Below, piece after piece: positions 35,951-43,660 of a stretch of 46,506 nt of DNA. This stretch comes from Methylobacterium sp. WSM2598 (lineage in GTDB: Bacteria > Pseudomonadota > Alphaproteobacteria > Rhizobiales > Beijerinckiaceae): NCBI RefSeq assembly GCF_000379105.1, contig NZ_KB900609.1:790024-836529 (forward strand). Direction: 5' to 3'. The notes under the pieces are model-generated. The model searched no databases, was not told where the DNA came from, and saw only the letters and a list, made by a program, of their open reading frames with translations. Position numbers and translations under genes: made by a program. Numbering within the stretch: the first letter of the stretch is position 1; every line of letters starts with the position of its first letter.

Positions 35951-36717
35951 CCCATCTTCTCTCGGCCAAAGGCCTGCGCCTCGCTTTCGGGGGCCTCAAG
36001 GCCGCCGACGGCATCGACCTCGACGTCGAGGCCGGCGAGTTCCTGGCCATCATCGGCCCGAACGGGGCGGGCAAGACCACCTTCATCAACATGACGACCG
36101 GCTACCTCAAGCCGCAGGGCGGGAGCATCGCTTTCGAGGGACAGCCGATCCTCGGCCTCTCGCCGCGGCGGATCGTGGGTCTCGGCGTCGTCCGCAGCTT
36201 CCAGCTGCCGCAGCTCTTCGCCGAGCACACGGTGCTGCAGAACGTGGCGCTCGCGGTGGCCTCCCGGTCGGGGACGCTGCCGCTGTTCGCGCCGCTCCTG
36301 CGCCCCGGCATCCGGGACGAGGCGGCCGACCTGATCGAGCGCTTCGGCCTCTCGGACCTCGCCGGGGTGCGGGCCGACGCCCTCAACGAGGGCACGCGCA
36401 AGCTCGTCGACATCGCGATGGCGGTCGCCCTGCGCCCGCGGCTGATCATGATGGACGAGCCGACGAGCGGCGTCGCGGCAGCCGAGAAGATGGGGATCGT
36501 CGAGACCCTGGTGCGGGTGCTGCGCGGGGCCGGCGTGACGGCGGTGTTCGTCGAGCACGACATGGAGGTGGTCGGCCGCTTCGCCGACCGGGTGGCGGTG
36601 TGGGGCCAGGGGCGCATCGCGGCGCTCGGACCGCCGCAGGTGATCCTCAACGACCCGGAGGTGCAGCGCACCGTGATCGGGATCGTGCCGGCGGGAGGTG
36701 GGCATGCTCCGGCTTGA
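35947..36717 (+). CDS. livG-like: Liv-type ABC ATPase (LivG family)
   Basis: A 256-residue ATP-binding subunit. Walker A is GPNGAGKTT, the Q-loop region is VVRSFQLPQLF, Walker B is LIMMDEPTSGVA and the switch histidine is in VFVEHDMEVV. The signature loop reads LNEGTRKL in place of the usual LS-YGxxR/LSGGQ form; this is a notable departure, though the surrounding residues are normal. It energises uptake in the cytoplasm with the LivF partner. Confidence 0.94.
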   Translation: MTHLLSAKGLRLAFGGLKAADGIDLDVEAGEFLAIIGPNGAGKTTFINMTTGYLKPQGGSIAFEGQPILGLSPRRIVGLGVVRSFQLPQLFAEHTVLQNVALAVASRSGTLPLFAPLLRPGIRDEAADLIERFGLSDLAGVRADALNEGTRKLVDIAMAVALRPRLIMMDEPTSGVAAAEKMGIVETLVRVLRGAGVTAVFVEHDMEVVGRFADRVAVWGQGRIAALGPPQVILNDPEVQRTVIGIVPAGGGHAPA

Positions 36718-37360
36718 GCAGGCCGCGGTCGAGATCGCCGGGGTGCCGGTGCTGCGCGGCGTCTCCTTCACGATCCCGCCGGGCGGGCGCGTCGCCCTGA
36801 TCGGACGCAACGGGGCGGGCAAGACCACGACTCTGCGCACCCTGATGGGCCTGCTGCCGATGCGGGCCGGGCGGGTCGTCCTCGACGGGCAGGACGCCAC
36901 CGCGGTCCCGGCTCACCACCGGGCGCGGCTCGGCATCGGCTACGCGCCCGAGGAGCGCAAGCTCTTCGGCAGCTTCACCGTGCGCGACAACATGCTGCTG
37001 CCCGCCCAGGTACTCGGCCTGCCCCGGCCCGAGATCGTGCGGCGGCTGGACGCCGTCTACACGCTCCTGCCCGAACTCAGGGATTTCGGGCCGCGCAAGG
37101 CCGCGGGCCTGTCGGGCGGGCAGGGCAAGATGGTGGCGCTCGGCCGCGCCCTGATGGTGGGTACGCGCGCGGTGCTGCTCGACGAGCCCTTCCAGGGCCT
37201 CGCCCCGGCGCTGGCGCTACGCTACGCCGAGGCGCTGGCGCGGTTGCGCGCGGCCCTCCCCGACGTCGCGATCCTCATCACGGAGAGCAGCCCCGACCTT
37301 CTGCGGGCGCTCGTCGACAGCACCATCCAGATCGAGCGCGGCGAGGTGTCGGTGGCCTGA
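36704..37360 (+). CDS. livF-like: Liv-type ABC ATPase (LivF family)
   Basis: A 218-residue second ATPase: Walker A GRNGAGKTTTLRTLMG, YAPEERKLFGSFTVRDN, a standard signature GLSGGQGKMVALGRALM and Walker B VLLDEPFQGLAPAL. The H-loop histidine is replaced: ILITESSPDLLRAL where most members have a histidine or glutamate-rich EQN. The start at 36704 follows GGGAGG at 36693-36698; a GTG two codons earlier is less likely. It overlaps the end of the LivG gene by 14 nt. Confidence 0.93.
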   Translation: MLRLEQAAVEIAGVPVLRGVSFTIPPGGRVALIGRNGAGKTTTLRTLMGLLPMRAGRVVLDGQDATAVPAHHRARLGIGYAPEERKLFGSFTVRDNMLLPAQVLGLPRPEIVRRLDAVYTLLPELRDFGPRKAAGLSGGQGKMVALGRALMVGTRAVLLDEPFQGLAPALALRYAEALARLRAALPDVAILITESSPDLLRALVDSTIQIERGEVSVA

Positions 37361-37409
37361 CGCCGATCCTTTGCTTCTTCTCCCGCATCCCCGCGAGGCC
37401 TCAAGTCCC

Positions 37410-37958
37410 ATGCCGCCCGCCACCGTCCCGGACGTCATTTTCCACACCCGCGTGCGCAACGACGCGCTGCCCGGACCGAACCCCTTCGAGTGGAAGGCCC
37501 TCACCACCACCGAGGTGTTCGGGGGCCGCAACATCGTCCTCTTCGCGCTGCCCGGCGCCTTCACGCCGGCCTGCTCGGACGAGCACCTGCCGGGCTACGA
37601 GCGCCACGCCGACGACTTCGCGGCGCTGGGCATCGACCAAGTGATCTGTCTCGCGGTTAACGACGCCTTCGTGATGTTCCAGTGGGCGCGCAGCCGGAAC
37701 ATCGAGAAGGTGTTCATGCTGCCGGACGGCAACAGCGACTTCACGCGCCTGATGGGCATGCTGGTGAGGCGCGGGGCACAGGGCATGGGCTTGCGCAGCT
37801 GGCGCTACTCCATGCACGTCGTGGACGGCGCGATCAGGAAGATGTTCGTGGAGCCGGGCTTTCGCGACGACCCGCCGGGCGTCGGCCTCCAGGTCTCCGA
37901 CGCGGGTACCATGCTCGCCTACCTGCGAGCGCGCGGCGCGGAGCCGGGCGGCCGCTGA
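37410..37958 (+). CDS. Peroxiredoxin, Prx5/redoxin type
   Basis: A 182-residue thiol peroxidase. The active site is PGAFTPACSDEHLPGY (PxxxTxxC) with the catalytic cysteine at about residue 59; a downstream cysteine in QVICLAVND is in the usual place of the non-resolving conserved cysteine of the family. The C-terminal proline-rich segment is variable. It lies 49 nt after the LivF-type gene and may be co-transcribed. It reduces hydroperoxides using a thiol donor. Confidence 0.93.
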   Translation: MPPATVPDVIFHTRVRNDALPGPNPFEWKALTTTEVFGGRNIVLFALPGAFTPACSDEHLPGYERHADDFAALGIDQVICLAVNDAFVMFQWARSRNIEKVFMLPDGNSDFTRLMGMLVRRGAQGMGLRSWRYSMHVVDGAIRKMFVEPGFRDDPPGVGLQVSDAGTMLAYLRARGAEPGGR

Positions 37959-38155
37959 GCCGGCGTATCAGGCGAGGGGCTCCCCGCTCTCGCCCATGCA
38001 GAGGTACTTTCCCCGGCAAGGTGGGCGAGAATGCACTCTGGGCAGGATTGCCGCCCCGCGATCCGCCGGCGGTTCACGGTTATCCGTACAGCTACCCGGT
38101 TCAACAACGGGCCTTCATGCGGAGCCGGAAACCATTCCTAAGTGCCTGACTTTAT

Positions 38156-38247
38156 TGGTGAGCGCGCTGGGACTCGAACCCAGGACCTACAGATTGAAAA
38201 TTTGTAGGCCTAAGCGGTCCCACTCTCGCATACCAACTTGCTCACCA
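38156..38247 (-). tRNA. tRNA-like sequence, probably decayed or atypical
   Basis: The minus strand gives a 92-nt unit framed by TGGTGAGC and GCTCACCA. A perfect T-arm (CTGGG-TTCGAGT-CCCAG) ends 10 nt before a terminal CCA, and a hairpin CTACA...TGTAG with loop TTTTCAA (UUC if read as an anticodon) precedes it. The acceptor stem is not consistent: if the 3' strand is CGCGCTC, its 5' partner is mismatched, and the D-arm region is abnormally long. It could be a decayed tRNA, a tRNA with an unusual arm, or a tRNA-derived attachment site. I do not assign an amino acid. Confidence 0.4.
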
Positions 38248-38670
38248 AACCACCATGAGCGGTGGCCATACTCATCTCAGCGGGTGACGTGCTGCGCACC
38301 CTCCCTTGTTGATTCAGCATCGCCGGGGGCCAAGGAGGGCGCGCCGCGACGCCCGGCCGCAACAGGGAAGATCGAGGAAGTAGAGGTAGTTTAAGCATCC
38401 TCCCCAGATTCGGAGGGCTCCTAAAGCTTACGCTCCGGCTTGAAGCCACGCCAAGCTCGCGGTTTCAGAGTGCTCCTGAGGCAGTGAAATACATATTGGG
38501 CAGCCCTGCCCTGCTTGGCGGACGTCCCCTGCTCGCGCGCGACAAAAGCCCGTTTCGTGTTGCATCCGTGTTGCGCGGAAAAGCCTGCACCCGCGTGTAA
38601 CCCATTGTCAATTCAGGGTCCGCGTCGCAGCCCCCAGCAACACGTTGTGGAACAGGATCAGACAACAAAA

Positions 38671-38697
38671 ACCCGCCAACCTCTTGAGATCGCGGGT
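38671..38697 (-). terminator. Terminator of the tRNA-Gln gene fragment
   Basis: On the minus strand ACCCGC (38697-38692) pairs with GCGGGT (38676-38671), followed by TTTTGTTGTC. It lies 10 nt downstream of the tRNA CCA end and is therefore the native tRNA terminator. Confidence 0.75.
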
Positions 38698-38706
38698 GAT
38701 ATCGAT

Positions 38707-38754
38707 TGGCTGGGGGACGTGGATTCGAACCACGACTAACGGAGCCAGAGTCCG
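38707..38754 (-). tRNA. 3' half of tRNA-Gln(CUG): attachment site of the mobile element
   Basis: On the minus strand CGGACTCTGGCTCCGTTAGT, CGTGGTTCGAATCCACG and TCCCCCAGCCA form the anticodon arm (loop CTCTGGC, anticodon CUG), variable loop, T-arm and 3' acceptor strand of tRNA-Gln. The 5' half (acceptor strand and D-arm) is missing: to the right, the sequence changes at 38755. A partial tRNA with its own terminator is the expected distal scar of integration by a tyrosine recombinase, the complete tRNA being rebuilt at the other end of the element, beyond the window. Confidence 0.8.
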
Positions 38755-38780
38755 CCCAGCTGCATTGATTTTTCTATGAA

Positions 38781-38802
38781 TTTTCTCCGACCATGGAGAA
38801 AA
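38781..38802 (+). promoter_or_regulatory. 8-bp inverted repeat covering a ribosome-binding site
   Basis: TTTTCTCC (38781-38788) and GGAGAAAA (38795-38802) form a perfect stem with a 6-nt loop. GGAG, the likely Shine-Dalgarno of the HTH gene at 38812, is in the right arm, so the structure or a bound regulator could block translation or transcription. Confidence 0.55.
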
Positions 38803-38811
38803 ACGGCCATG

Positions 38812-39102
38812 AATTATCAAGCGGTTACAACCCAAAATCCGACCAGCGGACCGTCATCTCACGCCCCTAAAATCAGGACGCGCGGCACTGCCCCGCTCAA
38901 CAGGGCTGCGATCCTCGCTAAGCTGGCCGACGGGCGTCCCCTTACCCTCGACGAAATCGCCTTCATGGCCGAACTCTCGATGAACACAATCCTTCGGGCA
39001 GCAAAAGAGGGCAAACTCAAGACAACAAAATTCGGAAAAAACATACTGTGCCGGCCCATGTCGCACGACAAGTGCTCCATTTGCCAGATGCGTCAGAAAT
39101 AA
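38812..39102 (+). CDS. Small excisionase-like HTH protein
   Basis: A 96-residue basic protein. Residues of about 45-82 (PLTLDEIAFMAELSMNTILR then AAKEGKLKTTKFGKNILCRP) have the shape of excisionase/MerR-type HTH domains (LTxxEAAxxLxVSxxTxxRxxxxGKLxxxxxGxxxxxR). The N-terminus is polar and unstructured, and the end has two cysteines (CSICQMRQK). It is the first gene inside the tRNA-Gln attachment site, where excision directionality factors or regulators often sit. An earlier ATG at 38776 is in frame but has no ribosome site. Confidence 0.65.
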   Translation, partial: NYQAVTTQNPTSGPSSHAPKIRTRGTAPLNRAAILAKLADGRPLTLDEIAFMAELSMNTILRAAKEGKLKTTKFGKNILCRPMSHDKCSICQMRQK

Positions 39103-39190
39103 AGTGATCTTTCAAGATAAATTTCAGCGTTAATAGTAAATGCCTCGTCATATACTACCACGGCAGAGGCCTAAAGTACGGAATTGTGCC

Positions 39191-39415
39191 ATGCCTCCGT
39201 ATAACTCTCACGAGGCAGCGTTACAACCGCGCCTGGTCGTCGTCGCGGTCGCTGGCAACCCTGTTGAGCCAAGTCGCCTCCGCTTGCTTCGTTCGTTTCG
39301 GATCAGCCGCGAGCTTGCGGCAGTGATCGACGAGCTGGGTACTAATTACATTCAGAGGCACGCCCCCAAGGCCGATCTGTTTCATACCACGCAGCAGGAG
39401 GCTGCTACGCAATGA
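39191..39415 (+). CDS. Small protein ahead of the primase gene, unknown
   Basis: A 74-residue frame whose stop overlaps the primase start (ATGA at 39412), which argues that it is translated. The visible features are a valine-rich strand RLVVVAVAGNPVEPSRLRLL and SFRISRELAAVIDELG, then a polar end. An ATG at 39140 would extend it by 17 codons. I recognise no family. Position suggests a role with the replication protein. Confidence 0.45.
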   Translation: MPPYNSHEAALQPRLVVVAVAGNPVEPSRLRLLRSFRISRELAAVIDELGTNYIQRHAPKADLFHTTQQEAATQ

Positions 39416-40341
39416 GCGGCCCCGCGAAGCGGGGAGCAGCCTCGCGCTCGAATTACCCCCCGTTGCCGCGGCCGGACCCCGGCGACGCCCTCGACCCGGC
39501 CCAGGTCCGCGAGTTCGTCGCGATCGTTCACGACGCGGCGACCCGCGCGCTGGCCGGCGCCGATCGTCCAGGGCTGTTGCAGTTGGCGATCTATGGCGCG
39601 GATGGGTCCATGTTTCCGCGCCGGTTCGCGATCGGCGACGTTGAGGGCATGGCCGCGGAGGCGATCCGGCAGGCCAGGGCCCGGAACAACGTCTACATCG
39701 AACCGCGCACGGTCGATCCGACCAAGGTGCGCGGCGGGGAGCGCGGCAAGACCCCCGCGACCCGGGCCGTGTTTGCCTTCGTCATCGACGCCGACACCGA
39801 CAACGCCAAGGGGTTGGCGGCGCCGCTCCCGATCGCGCCGAGCTTGGAAGTCGCCTCAAGCGGCGAGAACCGCCACCTATGGGTGTTCCTCGACAAGGCG
39901 ATGGCCGGCCCCGAGGCACAAGCCCTCGGCGCCACCATCCGGGCCCGTGTCGGCACCGACACCGCAACCGGCAATCAGACACAGCCCTTCCGGGTTGCCG
40001 GCACGCCGAACTACCCGACACCGGCCAAGGTGTACGAGCGGGGCCGCAGCCCCGAGCCCTGCCCGACCCCGATCCTGAAGGTCACAGGGGGCGTCTACAG
40101 CGCCGAGGAGCTTCGGCGGGCTCCCGGACCCGGCGAAGCCCGATCGGCCGTCCACGGCCTGCTTGGCGGCCGGGACCGGCATCGCGGACGGCGCGAACCC
40201 ATGGGCCGCGTTCCTCCGCAACAGCCACGGCATTACCAAGGTGCGGCGCGTCCTGGCGAGCCCCGCCCCGGTCGGGTCGCGATCGGAAGTATTCCAGAAG
40301 GCCGCCAGCCTCGCGGTGCGCGCCGGGATGACCCTGGATGA
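39412..40341 (+). CDS. Archaeo-eukaryotic-type primase domain protein, probably frameshifted front of a primase-helicase
   Basis: The first 245 or so residues form a primase domain of the RepB/AEP kind. The metal-binding acid triad begins at FAFVIDADTD (residues 121-130), followed by the S-G-x-x-x-H motif in SSGENRHLWVFL (149-160) and TQPFRVAGTPNYP. After about 40150 the product becomes arginine- and proline-rich and runs opposite to codon logic, because the next gene's frame takes over there. A single +1 shift near 40130-40160 would join this domain to the helicase frame. It is thus either a front half of one 1,185-residue gene damaged or decoded by frameshift, or an overlapping separate gene. 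Confidence 0.75.
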   Translation: MSGPAKRGAASRSNYPPLPRPDPGDALDPAQVREFVAIVHDAATRALAGADRPGLLQLAIYGADGSMFPRRFAIGDVEGMAAEAIRQARARNNVYIEPRTVDPTKVRGGERGKTPATRAVFAFVIDADTDNAKGLAAPLPIAPSLEVASSGENRHLWVFLDKAMAGPEAQALGATIRARVGTDTATGNQTQPFRVAGTPNYPTPAKVYERGRSPEPCPTPILKVTGGVYSAEELRRAPGPGEARSAVHGLLGGRDRHRGRREPMGRVPPQQPRHYQGAARPGEPRPGRVAIGSIPEGRQPRGARRDDPG

Positions 40342-42970
40342 GTTCACGGCCGAGTGCAGAGACAACCCGGAGGGCCCGGCCGGGAAGTACCTGGACCCGA
40401 CCGACCGCCTAGACGCGGAGGCGGCCCGATCCTGGGGCAAGGCACAGGACCGCCTGCGGGACCAGCTCGACGACCCGCGGGCCGAGCCGCCCCCGACCGC
40501 CCCGCCTGTGCCCGTCGCCGTGGCCCGGGATCACGTCACGCGGGAGATCCGCGCCGCGCTGGCCCGCGCGGACGGGTGGCGCCGGGCCGACCCGCAGATG
40601 CGCGGCGACCCGCCCGTGACGCCGATCGCGGTGACCACGGGCGTCGGCAAGACCTCGATCGCCATCCGCGAGATCGCGGCCCACCTGCGGGCCCGCATCG
40701 GGGCCGGCGAGAAGCCGCGCGCGATCATGTACTTCGTGCCGCGGCACCGGCTGGGGGACCACATCGCCGAGGACTTCGCGGCCGAAGGCATTTCCGCCCG
40801 GGTGTTCCGAGGCCGGGAGGCGGAGGACCCCGGGCAGCCCGCGACCGCCGACGCCCCGGCCGGCACCATGTGCCGCAAGCCCGACGCGGTGCGCCTCGCC
40901 ATCGAGATGAACGTCAAGAGTGTCGAAGAGGCTTGCTGCCGACATAAGCCGAAGGGAAAGGACGCGATTACATGCGAGTTCTATGAGACTTGTGCGTATC
41001 AGAAGCAGAAGAAAGCAAAGCCCCAAGTCTGGATCGTTTCTCATGAATACCTGTTCATGGCTATGGAGATGATCAAAGAAGTTGACCTTATTGTGATCGA
41101 TGAGAGCTTCTGGGAAGCGGGGTTGAAGGTTGGTGATAGCGGCATTGCGCTTGACACGTTGGCGGAATATCTGCCGCTCACGAAGCCTAAGCCGGGCAGG
41201 GTTGCGGATGACACTCTGCACAACGACGTGGAACCGGACCGGCAGGCGATCGCTAGGGCCATGCGGGAGCAGGCCGAGGCGCACGGCGCGCCGAGCTACC
41301 TGCGCCTCGACATCCTCGCCCGCCACGGCTTCACCGAGGAGCGGTTGACGGACGCCCTCTCGCGCGAGTGGGAGCTGTTCGAGGAGTTCGCGCCCAAGCT
41401 GGTCCCGGGCATGTCGCCGCTGGCCGTGGAGGCGGCCGGCAAGGCGGTGCCGCACGCCAGGACCGCGCGGCGCGCGATCAGCCTGTGGAGCGCCCTCCGG
41501 GCCGCCGTGCGGGCCGGGCACGAGGTGACGGGGTGGGTGGAGGTGGTGCGCCAGAGCGCCAAGCGCGGCGGCGCCCTGGCGGTCAAGGTCCGCGGCCTGC
41601 GCGAGATCCGGCCCAAGTGGCAGGTGCCCGCCATCATCCTCGACGCCACCATGCCGCCCGGCGAGGTGCTGCGCGGGTTCTTCCCGCAGGCCGCCAACCC
41701 CGTGCGGATCGAGGCCGCGACCCCGCACGTCCGCTACAGGGCGGTTCTCGACGCCCCGGTCGCCAAGAGCAAGCTTGAAGACAAGGCGAACGTAAAAGCA
41801 GATGACGACGAAGACGAGCGATCGGAAGACCCAGAAGAGCATAAGAAGATAGATGAGGAGAGGAGTGAAAAGAAGAGGATCGAGACGAAGACAAAAATAA
41901 AGCGAAATTTAAACCGCATCTACATCGAACGATATATTCGAAACAGATTCGTTGAGCTAGGTAGGAAGCCTTTACTTGTTATTGCTCAGAAGCATATGGC
42001 GGACTGGCTGAAAAGCCGTGGTCTTCCGAGCGAAATTTCCGTGGAGCATTTCAACAACATCTCCGGCACCGATAGTTATAAGCACGTTAGAGGCTTGATC
42101 GTGGTCGGGCGGCCGATGCCGATGCCGCACGCGGTCGAAGCGTTCGCCGCAGCCTTGACCGGCCGGGTGCCGGAGCCCGACCCTGACATTGTGCAAGAGG
42201 CCAAGAGAGAGCCCGAGGACGAGCCCGATGCGGGGACCGAGGCCGAGCCCCAGGACGATGCGGAGCGCGCCGGATCGAACTACGGGCGACAAATCCGAAA
42301 GCTGCGGCTGGCCGGAGGCGGCTTCGTCGGCGTCGAGTGCGCGATGCACCCGAACCGAGTCGCCGAGATGTTTCGCGCGCTTATCTGCGACGCCGAAGTC
42401 TTACAGGCCATAGGGCGAGCGAGAGGCGTCAACAGAACAGAAGGTGAACCTCTCAACATCGATATACTCGCCGATCTATGCTTACCGATTATTTTTGATG
42501 AGGTGGTGTATTGGGAACCGCCGGAGGCGGACACCGAGATGCTGGCGGACGGCGTTGTTCTGACAAGCCCATCAGATATGTCAAGAGCATGGCCTAATGT
42601 GTGGAAAGATAATCAGTCGGCTAAAGACTGGATGCACGTAAGAAAACCATCTCAGGACGATCTTATATCGGCAATTACCAAGAAAGTACCCAGGGTATTA
42701 TTGTTCAAGTATCAACACCAAGGCGCCCGGCAGAAGTGGAGATGCGGCGCCTACGATCCGGCGGTGGTGAAGGACATCAGAGCTTGGCTGGAAACGAGAG
42801 TGGGGCCGATGGCGAAGGTCGAGGTGATCGAGGCGGAGCGGCCGGCGAGCCCGGAGCCCGCGAGCGGCAGGCCCGACCGTGCCGGCGATCCTGGCCCGGA
42901 TGCGCGCGGCGGTGCCGCGTTGAGCTTGGCCGATACGAGCTTGGCCGCGGAACGAGGCCCCATGAGCTAG
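40163..42970 (+). CDS. Helicase with XPD/DinG-like cysteine cluster, mobile-element replication protein
   Basis: A 935-residue frame opening at a TTG. Walker A is VTTGVGKTS (157-165) and Walker B is LIVIDES (309-315). Between them are cysteines at 237, 258, 259, 271 and 277, then VWIVSHEYLFMAMEMI, the same order as the iron-sulfur domain of XPD/DinG helicases, which lies between motifs I and II and is followed by a VVxNHxxLL segment. QAIGRARGVNRT near residue 747 is helicase motif VI. A charged stretch (about 535-575) separates the halves. Codon use alternates: AT-richer blocks at 40915-41225, 41770-42110 and 42440-42720 within GC-rich sequence. It would unwind DNA for the element's own replication. 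Confidence 0.8.
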   Translation: MAAGTGIADGANPWAAFLRNSHGITKVRRVLASPAPVGSRSEVFQKAASLAVRAGMTLDEFTAECRDNPEGPAGKYLDPTDRLDAEAARSWGKAQDRLRDQLDDPRAEPPPTAPPVPVAVARDHVTREIRAALARADGWRRADPQMRGDPPVTPIAVTTGVGKTSIAIREIAAHLRARIGAGEKPRAIMYFVPRHRLGDHIAEDFAAEGISARVFRGREAEDPGQPATADAPAGTMCRKPDAVRLAIEMNVKSVEEACCRHKPKGKDAITCEFYETCAYQKQKKAKPQVWIVSHEYLFMAMEMIKEVDLIVIDESFWEAGLKVGDSGIALDTLAEYLPLTKPKPGRVADDTLHNDVEPDRQAIARAMREQAEAHGAPSYLRLDILARHGFTEERLTDALSREWELFEEFAPKLVPGMSPLAVEAAGKAVPHARTARRAISLWSALRAAVRAGHEVTGWVEVVRQSAKRGGALAVKVRGLREIRPKWQVPAIILDATMPPGEVLRGFFPQAANPVRIEAATPHVRYRAVLDAPVAKSKLEDKANVKADDDEDERSEDPEEHKKIDEERSEKKRIETKTKIKRNLNRIYIERYIRNRFVELGRKPLLVIAQKHMADWLKSRGLPSEISVEHFNNISGTDSYKHVRGLIVVGRPMPMPHAVEAFAAALTGRVPEPDPDIVQEAKREPEDEPDAGTEAEPQDDAERAGSNYGRQIRKLRLAGGGFVGVECAMHPNRVAEMFRALICDAEVLQAIGRARGVNRTEGEPLNIDILADLCLPIIFDEVVYWEPPEADTEMLADGVVLTSPSDMSRAWPNVWKDNQSAKDWMHVRKPSQDDLISAITKKVPRVLLFKYQHQGARQKWRCGAYDPAVVKDIRAWLETRVGPMAKVEVIEAERPASPEPASGRPDRAGDPGPDARGGAALSLADTSLAAERGPMS

Positions 42971-42985
42971 GATCACGGCCAAAGT

Positions 42986-43040
42986 CACACGGTAGGATCG
43001 ATCATAAGAGAACTATGTATATGATCGATCCTACCGTGTG
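42986..43040. repeat. 20-bp perfect inverted repeat, possible origin element
   Basis: CACACGGTAGGATCGATCAT (42986-43005) and its exact complement (43021-43040) flank an AT-rich 15-nt loop. It lies 16 nt after the helicase stop. A third copy of the right arm is at 43373-43392, and a degenerate fourth at 43441-43476. No U-tract follows, so an iteron-like or recognition role is more likely than termination. Confidence 0.85.
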
Positions 43041-43660
43041 AAAGCAGCCACGCTCCCCCTACCCCCCGCATGTGACATGAATCATTGGGCCGGCGGCGGG
43101 GCCTCCGCGGGCGGTCGGATCGGGCCTCACCGGGCGGGAAATCGGCACGTCCGCGCATCCTCACGTCGAGAAAAATCTTAGCTGACGCCAAGCCGCAGGC
43201 CGAGCTTGCCGGCCGAGAGGGCGGAGCGAGCAACGGGAACCGCCGAGGCCGGCGACATGGCCGGCGTTTTGTTGTCTACCCAACTAGACAATGCTGGTGT
43301 CTCGCCATTCAGCCGCGCCGGGGCCGCATCGCGGTTCGACCTCGAGCCGGCGGCCGGTCCCGAAGCCCTATTATGATCGATCCTACCGTGTGAGCGTGGC
43401 CGTAGGCGTAGGCTCCGCACCTCGGCCCGGAGGCTGGGCCCGCGACCCTATTCTGATCCGTCAAACCGTCCGCGACCCCGCGGTCGGGCGATCATTAGGG
43501 TATACCTCAGAGAGACGCTACTAATGGCTGAGGTGCACATCACGCTCGTTGTGCGATCGAGCACATATATGTTGGGTCAGACATGCTATGAACTGCACGG
43601 CCTATATACTTATCGCGAGATGAGATGACGGCATCCGGCACACAGATCTGGAGATCTAAC
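43041..43660. other. Non-coding region with iteron-like repeats and dyads
   Basis: About 600 nt without a convincing gene between the helicase and the small peptide. It holds the third copy of ATGATCGATCCTACCGTGTG (43373-43392) and, about 80 nt on, the degenerate copy CCCTATTCTGATCCGTCAAA (43446 onward). It also has the dyad TTGTCTA-CCCAAC-TAGACAA (43272-43291) and, from 43500, AT-richer sequence that should contain the peptide's promoter. Open frames here end in the shared repeat and have arginine/proline-rich composition; I take them as spurious. Taken together it is a reasonable candidate for the element's origin. Confidence 0.5.
43272..43291. promoter_or_regulatory. 7-bp dyad TTGTCTA / TAGACAA
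   Basis: TTGTCTA (43272-43278) and TAGACAA (43285-43291) are exact inverted repeats with a 6-nt spacer, in a locally AT-rich island inside GC-rich sequence. The size suits a dimeric regulator or Rep-binding site. Confidence 0.5.

Noticed and set aside
37996..38394. A frame containing SALGLEPRTYRLKI
   Set aside because: This peptide is the antisense reading of the tRNA-like sequence at 38156-38247, not a protein gene.
38515..38739. A 74-codon plus-strand frame ending WLGDVDSNHD
   Set aside because: Its end is the antisense of the tRNA-Gln fragment, a well-known source of false genes.
43085..43393. A 102-codon frame and others ending in MIDPTV
   Set aside because: The common ending is just the translated 20-bp repeat; the rest is arginine-rich without a domain.
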